Shown here piece by piece: positions 58,681-64,000 of a stretch of 64,000 nucleotides of DNA. Location: assembly GCA_013396915.1 (NCBI GenBank), contig VWZL01004592.1, positions 186,001 to 250,000 on the forward strand, given 5' to 3'. This DNA comes from Stercorarius parasiticus (Eukaryota; Chordata; Aves; Charadriiformes; Stercorariidae). Under the pieces are notes generated by a model. It was not told where the DNA came from, searched no databases, and worked only from the letters and a program-made list of their open reading frames with translations. A program made the translations under genes and the position numbers. The stretch's first letter is position 1. Each line of letters opens with the position of its first letter.

Positions 58681-61600
58681 ACACCCCTCCCACCCCCTTA
58701 CGTGAGGGCTGCCCTGCCTCTTCAGCTTTGAGGTGGGTCTCTGGCAGCTCTTGCTTCCCCTGCCCACCCGCTACCAGTTTCTTCCCAGCTCCTCTGCTCC
58801 TCATGCCATGCAGGTTCCCAGTTCCAGCAGCACTATTGTCCACCTGGCTGTGAAGTTTAACTACATGACGACTTTTTCTGAGGCATCAGCACCTTTTTGG
58901 TGCTACTGGCTTGTCTGCTTCCCCAATGCAGGTGCTGGTGGGAAGCTTCCTGGGAAGATGCAAGCCCTGCTCCCTGATCCTTCTCCCATAGGAAGCCCTG
59001 GAGCCACGCACCTGCTTGGCTGCAGGAGCTTTGCTTGCCTGCTTTTGTCTGCATTTTTTGGCTCCTGAGAGCACTGTGTTCCGGGGGAGATAGACTTAGG
59101 TCTTTATTTAATCTCTTTCCTTTCTGGGTTAAACGCATAATGTTGTTCTGAGTTTGTTTTTTAAATAGTCTATAAAATTACTGGCATTCTCTTCCCAGCC
59201 TGTGTTTTTCCTCCTCTCACACTGCAGGACTGCAGCAGCTATTTTCCTGCCCTTGGAGGGATTGGGGTCCAGCTTTCCCCAGGAACTCCCTTGCCAGGGC
59301 ACTGGAGTCTTCATCATTCACCATCTTTTAAGGGACGCAGGGAGTTCTGTGGATTACAGCAAAGTGCTCAGATAGACTTTGTAGTGACTTTGGGTTTGTT
59401 TTGCAAATGGTCATTCGCTGGAGCTCTGTTTAAACAAAGAGAGCTCAAAAAAGCTTTCCATTTCAGTCATTAAAATCCCTTAATGCATTAAAATCCCCTG
59501 GCCACGGACATTCAGGCCTCCGCTGTGCCATGTGCTGTATAAACAGTTATCAAGTGCTGGTGTCTGCTGTAAAATGATCACATTGTTCACTTCCCCTCGC
59601 TCATCCGTGGGTTGAGTAGCTTTTGTTAGGGGAGATGATACTAGTCCCAGCATTTGCTGGCTCTACAGCCAGCACCAAGGAAACCTGTAACTTTGCCCGA
59701 TTTTAAACCCAGGAAGATTGTTTTGTCCTCTTCCTGCTGTGTGGCTGCAGCAGGAGCATCTATTCCCTTCTGGGACCAGCTGCATTTTTCCGGCTGAGTT
59801 AGACAGCGGGGACAGGGTCCGCAGTTACTGAGCAGGTGGAGAGCTGAAGCCAGGAGTCAAAAGAGAAAAAGAGAGGAGAGAGCTAAACTCGGCTGTCCCA
59901 AGTACTTCTTGGTGCGGTAGTGTATTCTCCCACTCTCATCACCCTACTTGTGTTAGCGGGTAAGAGACAGTCCTGTGGTACATTTGTGTGTCCATCTCAG
60001 TCTCTCGCTACCTGTCAGTGGTGAATATTAGCAGCCCTGCTGTCTTCTCTCGCGTTGTCCTTTGCGATAAGTGCCTGACTTTCTGGATGCCCTTCTGCGG
60101 GGAAGGGTGCAACAGGGGCAACAACGGGGAAGTTTGCCAGGGCTTGGAGCGGGGTGTCAGGACCACTCGGTGCATGTATTTTTTCAGAGCTGCTGCCTCA
60201 ATAAACATAAATATCCTGTTGAGAGTATAGATGTTATCAAGTGAGCTTTCATGGTTCAGGGCTTATTTATGCCAGGGTTACAGGCTTTTGGCAACTGGTC
60301 TCCCTATATATTTATATTTTGGTCTTATTCTTGTTAAATTGATAGAGAATTAGATTAACCTGAAACAAACTACTCTTCTGGATGTGCAGCAAAAGGTGTA
60401 AGCGATTTTCATCAGAAAGTGCAGACTTAGCTGATCTGGACGTTTTTAAGGTCTGTTTCCATAGATTAGTTGAAAACAGGTAACCTGTCTGAAGTGGGAT
60501 TATGGAAGGGATGGGAGGCACAATAGTCTAGTGTAGTGGGTAAGGTTTGCGTGCAGTGTTTTGGAGAGGAGCCTCTTTCCTTAGTGAGCTTTATGTGCTG
60601 GTCTCTCCTGGCTTTGGCTGAATGTGGGACTCCAGAAAAGGCAGTTTTAGTCTCTTGTCATCCAAGCATGGGACTGTGCAAATGCTTTCATGCTGCCCTG
60701 TCCTTGGCACTTGGTGCAACAGGGAGGGGAGCAGGCCAGTGCTGAATGTGTGTAACCTCACCCCTTCTCCTTCCCGTACTTGTTTGCACCATCACCAGCT
60801 CTTTATACTTTCAGGGACCTTTTATTCTCAGGAACACCTCTGGCCCTCAGGTTGTCTCTCCAGAGGAGAAATGTCAGCCTGAAAGCTACCTTGTTGGATG
60901 TGAGATTCTGTGTGGCTTAGGAAATCTGCAATTAAGGGGCAAATTTCATTCCAGAGGCAAAGGGCAAAGATATCTCCTACACTTCTGGCTTGCCACCTAG
61001 GTGGCAGCTGGAACGTGAGAGGGAGGAGAGTGGCTGAGTGCTGCTGAGATGCCTGATGAAAAGCATGGAGCACCTGATTACCAGGTTGGAGGTGAGGAGA
61101 AGACAAGGACACCTCCAGAAAGCTGAAGGTTGTGGCCACTTCTGAAATTTTCTCCTGTGTCCAGATTTTTTTGTGTGGTGGCTTCTACCAGCTCTCAAAC
61201 AGTAGCAATTAGGAGTCTTAGAGAGAACTGTTGCCTACGGACTTGGAGCTTCAGTGCTGTGCTAGTAGGCACTGAGCTGAAAGGAGTGGCCCAAAGGGCA
61301 AAGTCACATCAATAGCTTGGGGAGGAAGAGACACTACTTAAAAGACAGTGTTGGCACGAGACTGAGCATGGACTGTCCTTTTGGACTGGGTAATAGAGAA
61401 AGAATTGTAACCACTGAAGGAGCAGGTTTTTGAAGACTGTCCTTTAGAAACAGCACTTAGTTGTTGGAGGGAGGTGCTGAATGGGTCTTGCAATGACACG
61501 TGATTGTCTTGGGGTGGCTGGGTGGACGTGCAGAGGGTTGGAGATCCACATGGTGTGGTGTGAAATGCTCCCTGGAGTTCGAGAGAACTGTGATGGGTAC

Positions 61601-61910
61601 CGCTGTGCGGGATGCTGGGCAGAGCTTGTGCACTGCCTGGCCCTTCCTCACATGCTGCTGGAGCATGACGACTCTGGCAGCTCTTCCCTCTATACGTGCT
61701 TGTATATTTATATTTTGTATATTATACACAAACACATTTATAAGGCTCTCTCTGGAGCTCAGTCTTCTCTTTGAGGAGACCAGGTGCTCCCTTAAGTCAC
61801 TCATTCCTTGGCTGGCCCCACGCTGCATCCTGCCCAGTAGGACCTGAGCTTCAGGAAGAGTATTAAGTGTCTCAACTTTTTCTCCTTGGTGTCTTTCTCT
61901 CCTTTCCCAG
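58681..61910. other. Probable 5' UTR intron of SLC25A22, distal part
   Basis: No coding exon recognised. A TTAATGCATTAAAA-containing block lies near 59465-59600 and a forkhead-like ATAAACATAAATA at about 60203. A possible alternative leader exon could end before GTAAGAG at about 59960. Confidence 0.4.
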
Positions 61911-62026
61911 GAAGAAACTGAAGTGAAAAAGAAGTCACTGAAAAAGAAATTAAGGAACGATTTGAAGGAGCAGATTCATTTCTTAACAAGATCAAGTTTG
62001 AATTAAATGGCTGATAAACAGATCAG
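61911..62026 (+). other. SLC25A22: SLC25A22 leader exon carrying the start codon
   Basis: The acceptor is a pyrimidine-rich tract ending CTCTCCTTTCCCAG (61897-61910); the donor is AG|GTAACT at 62027. The exon has 96 bases of 5' UTR before the ATG at 62007. An acceptor upstream of the start codon means at least one further upstream noncoding exon exists. Confidence 0.75.
62007..62026 (+). CDS. SLC25A22: Mitochondrial glutamate carrier 1, first coding exon (partial gene)
   Basis: SLC25A22 moves glutamate with a proton across the inner mitochondrial membrane. ATG GCT GAT AAA CAG ATC AG encodes MADKQI plus two bases of a Ser or Arg codon, matching the human start MADKQIS and its short first coding exon. 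The paralogue SLC25A18 starts differently. In human SLC25A22 lies directly downstream of PIDD1 on the same strand, and that is the position here. Only seven residues are available, so the call rests on this match, the splice sites and gene order. The carrier repeats must lie beyond the right edge; none of them is found in 62027-64000. Confidence 0.8.
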
Positions 62027-63430
62027 GTAACTTTTTAAAAAATTTTTGAGCTGTTAGTTGTGCTTTAAATTTTTCTTTTAAAGTCTTTCAAAGCCGTAAT
62101 CCCTTTTGTGATACAGGAGGCTGGAGGAAATCATGTGATCATCTCTTCTGGCCTTAAACAGTTCTGATTCCTTCTCTTCTCCTTTCTTACCTGCTTTTTT
62201 TCAACCTGCTGTTATTTTCTGTCTTTGCCATGTTGTCATATCTCTGCTTTCTTCAGTTATTTTTTTCTCACTGCCCTTTTCTTTCTGATGTCTGTTTTTT
62301 ACCCTCCATGAGTCTGTTCCTTTTTGCTTCCTCTTTCAAAGGTCAGCTCGACCTGCTGACTTCAGCTTGCTGACATTAAGGGAGCAAAGCCAGCTCCTTG
62401 ACCAGCCAAGGATGTAGTGCTTGTAATTACAAAGTCCACATGGATGCAGCCTTGTGCCTTTCTTCTAAAGCCAGTTGATGCTTGAGTGATTGCAGGAACA
62501 TGAAGTACCAACAATAATTAGTGACACTTAAGTGCACAGCAGGAACTTAAGAGTGTTGGTCCTGGCATACGCAAAGGCTGGATTTGAGTCCTCCCTGGAA
62601 ATGAATAGGCATGCGTTTTCTGGAAAGATACAGTTGTACCCTTAACTTCCTATGAGCTGTGTCAGATGGATCTGCACAGTCCTGTAAGTGGGTTTAACTT
62701 TCTGCTGCTTGTGAAGTTGCCCCAGATAAATGACTCCTTCATGCAGTGGGATTCCTGTCGGGGGGTTTCTTGTGGTCCTCTTCTAACATCTACTTGTCCA
62801 AGGTACCAGCTCAGGACAGGAGGGGTCAGTGGGTGAATGAAACCTGGTGACAGAGGGCCTGGACTTGGCAATGCCTGAATGCTGCAGGCAAAAGGGCTGC
62901 CTCTTCTTAGCATTTGCCACAATTAGGATATCTTCCTGTGTGCCTGCCTTCTGCAAATCAAAACAGTCCTGAGCTGCACTGATAACAAGACAACATTGTG
63001 GAGTGTTTATGTGCCTAGATTTGACCATTGTCAGTTACTGAATTTGGAGAGCACTTGGCACTCTTCTCTTACACCCATGAAGGGCACACTGAGATTCACC
63101 TCCATGGAGCCTGATGGGTGTACGTCTCTGATAGCCTCAGCAGAGCAAAAGGACCAGATGTCCGTGGCCATTCAAAGCTTGGTATTTTGAAGGAAGGGGA
63201 GACCTGTCCCCCAAGATCTCCTCCAACCTGATGTGCTCTTGGCAATGTGAACAGGAGTTTACTGGCTACAGGGACTAGTTAAAAGGGCTGAGGAGCACTG
63301 GGAGAACTGGGATGCCTTTACATCCCTTCTCGTGTTAAACTGAACAAATGGCAAATTTGTATGCTAGCCTGTGTTGTCTCCGTTTCACCTAAGCCCTGTG
63401 CACCTAGATAGTGAGTGTCAGTAGCTGTGC
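62027..63430 (+). other. SLC25A22: SLC25A22 intron after the start exon
   Basis: No exon encoding the first carrier repeat is present. The stretch is AT-richer just after the donor and contains no RNA gene or repeat tail before the CR1 at 63431. Confidence 0.6.
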
Positions 63431-64000
63431 ATAGAATGGTTTGGGTTGGAAGGGACCGTAAAGATCATCTAGTTCCAATCCCCCTGCCATGAGCAGGGAC
63501 ACCTTCCACTAGACCAGGTTGCTCAAAGCCCCATCCAGCCTGGCCTTGAACACTTCCAGGGATAGGGCAGCCACAGCTTCTCTGGGCAACCTGTTCCAGT
63601 GTCTCACCATCCTCACAGTAAAGAATTTCTTCCTACTATCTAATCTAAATCTGCCCTTTTTCAGTTTAAAACCATTACCCCTCATCCTATTGCTACACTC
63701 CCTGATAAAGAGTCCCTCCCCATCTTTCCTGTAGGCCCCCTGTAGGTCTCCCTGGCTGCCTTCTCTTTTCCAGGCTGAATGATGCCAACTCCCTCAGCCT
63801 GTCTTCATAGGAGAGGTGTTTCAGCCCTCCGATCATCTTCATGGCCCTCCTCTGGACTCGCTCCAACATGTCCACGTCCTTCTTATGTTGGGGGGCCCCA
63901 GAGCTGGACGCAGTACTCCAGGTGGGGTCTCACCAGAGCAGAGCAGAAGGGGAGAAACAGCTCCCTTGACCAGCTGGCCATGCTTCTTTTGACGCAGCCC
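63431..64000 (-). mobile_element. CR1 LINE 3' fragment, runs off the right edge
   Basis: The minus strand ends with the CR1 tail (GGTTGGAAGGGACC seen in reverse at the left border). Broken frames read [21 protein letters not shown] and similar. It is the same subfamily as the two copies in PIDD1. Confidence 0.94.

Noticed and set aside
1..64000. Search for tRNA genes and CRISPR arrays
   Set aside because: No paired A and B boxes of a tRNA and no regularly spaced direct repeats with unique spacers were seen by eye.

Overview
The window is nuclear DNA from a bird. The evidence is five CR1 retrotransposon fragments with the avian-type 3' tail, one solo LTR that looks like the avian ERVL type, vertebrate GT-AG gene structure, and a gene order matching human 11p15.5. 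The CR1 and LTR types suggest a neoavian bird, but I cannot name the species. Short N runs beside homopolymers and inside repeats show that this is a draft assembly.

Layout, left to right. Positions 1-2270 are apparently intergenic. RPLP2 (ribosomal stalk protein P2) lies on the minus strand. Its four coding exons between 2297 and 6920 join to exactly 115 codons plus stop, the usual P2 length. Its third intron holds a box H/ACA snoRNA-like hairpin pair (about 4683-4816, probable SNORA52 homologue) and a solo LTR (3310-3750). A GC-rich island at about 7040-7830 separates RPLP2 from PIDD1 and is probably their shared bidirectional promoter. PIDD1 lies on the plus strand. Fifteen coding exons from 10807 to 27217 join without a frame break to 892 codons plus stop, with leucine-rich repeats, two ZU5 domains carrying both HFS self-cleavage motifs, a UPA region and a death domain. 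Its 3' UTR probably ends after the AATAAA at 29008. Positions 29030-39200 carry two CR1 fragments and no recognisable gene. A second GC-rich island with an assembly gap and a minisatellite (about 39230-39720) is the best candidate for the SLC25A22 promoter. About 22 kb without a recognisable gene follows, with several homeobox-site-rich blocks that look like enhancers. The exon at 61911-62026 then encodes the first residues of SLC25A22 (mitochondrial glutamate carrier 1). The rest of that gene lies beyond the right edge.

How the genes relate: RPLP2 is a housekeeping translation gene, PIDD1 is a p53-inducible scaffold for caspase-2 and NF-kB signalling, and SLC25A22 is a metabolite carrier. 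They share a neighbourhood rather than a pathway. RPLP2 and PIDD1 are head to head and may share promoter control. PIDD1 and SLC25A22 are in tandem. No bacterial-type operon, CRISPR array or viral gene was seen. The most interesting signals are regulatory: the intronic snoRNA, a tandem splice acceptor adding 32 codons before the death domain, a CR1 copy that seems to supply the branch point of a PIDD1 exon, inverted CR1 copies around a frame-neutral exon, and a p53-site-like sequence just upstream of the PIDD1 start codon.
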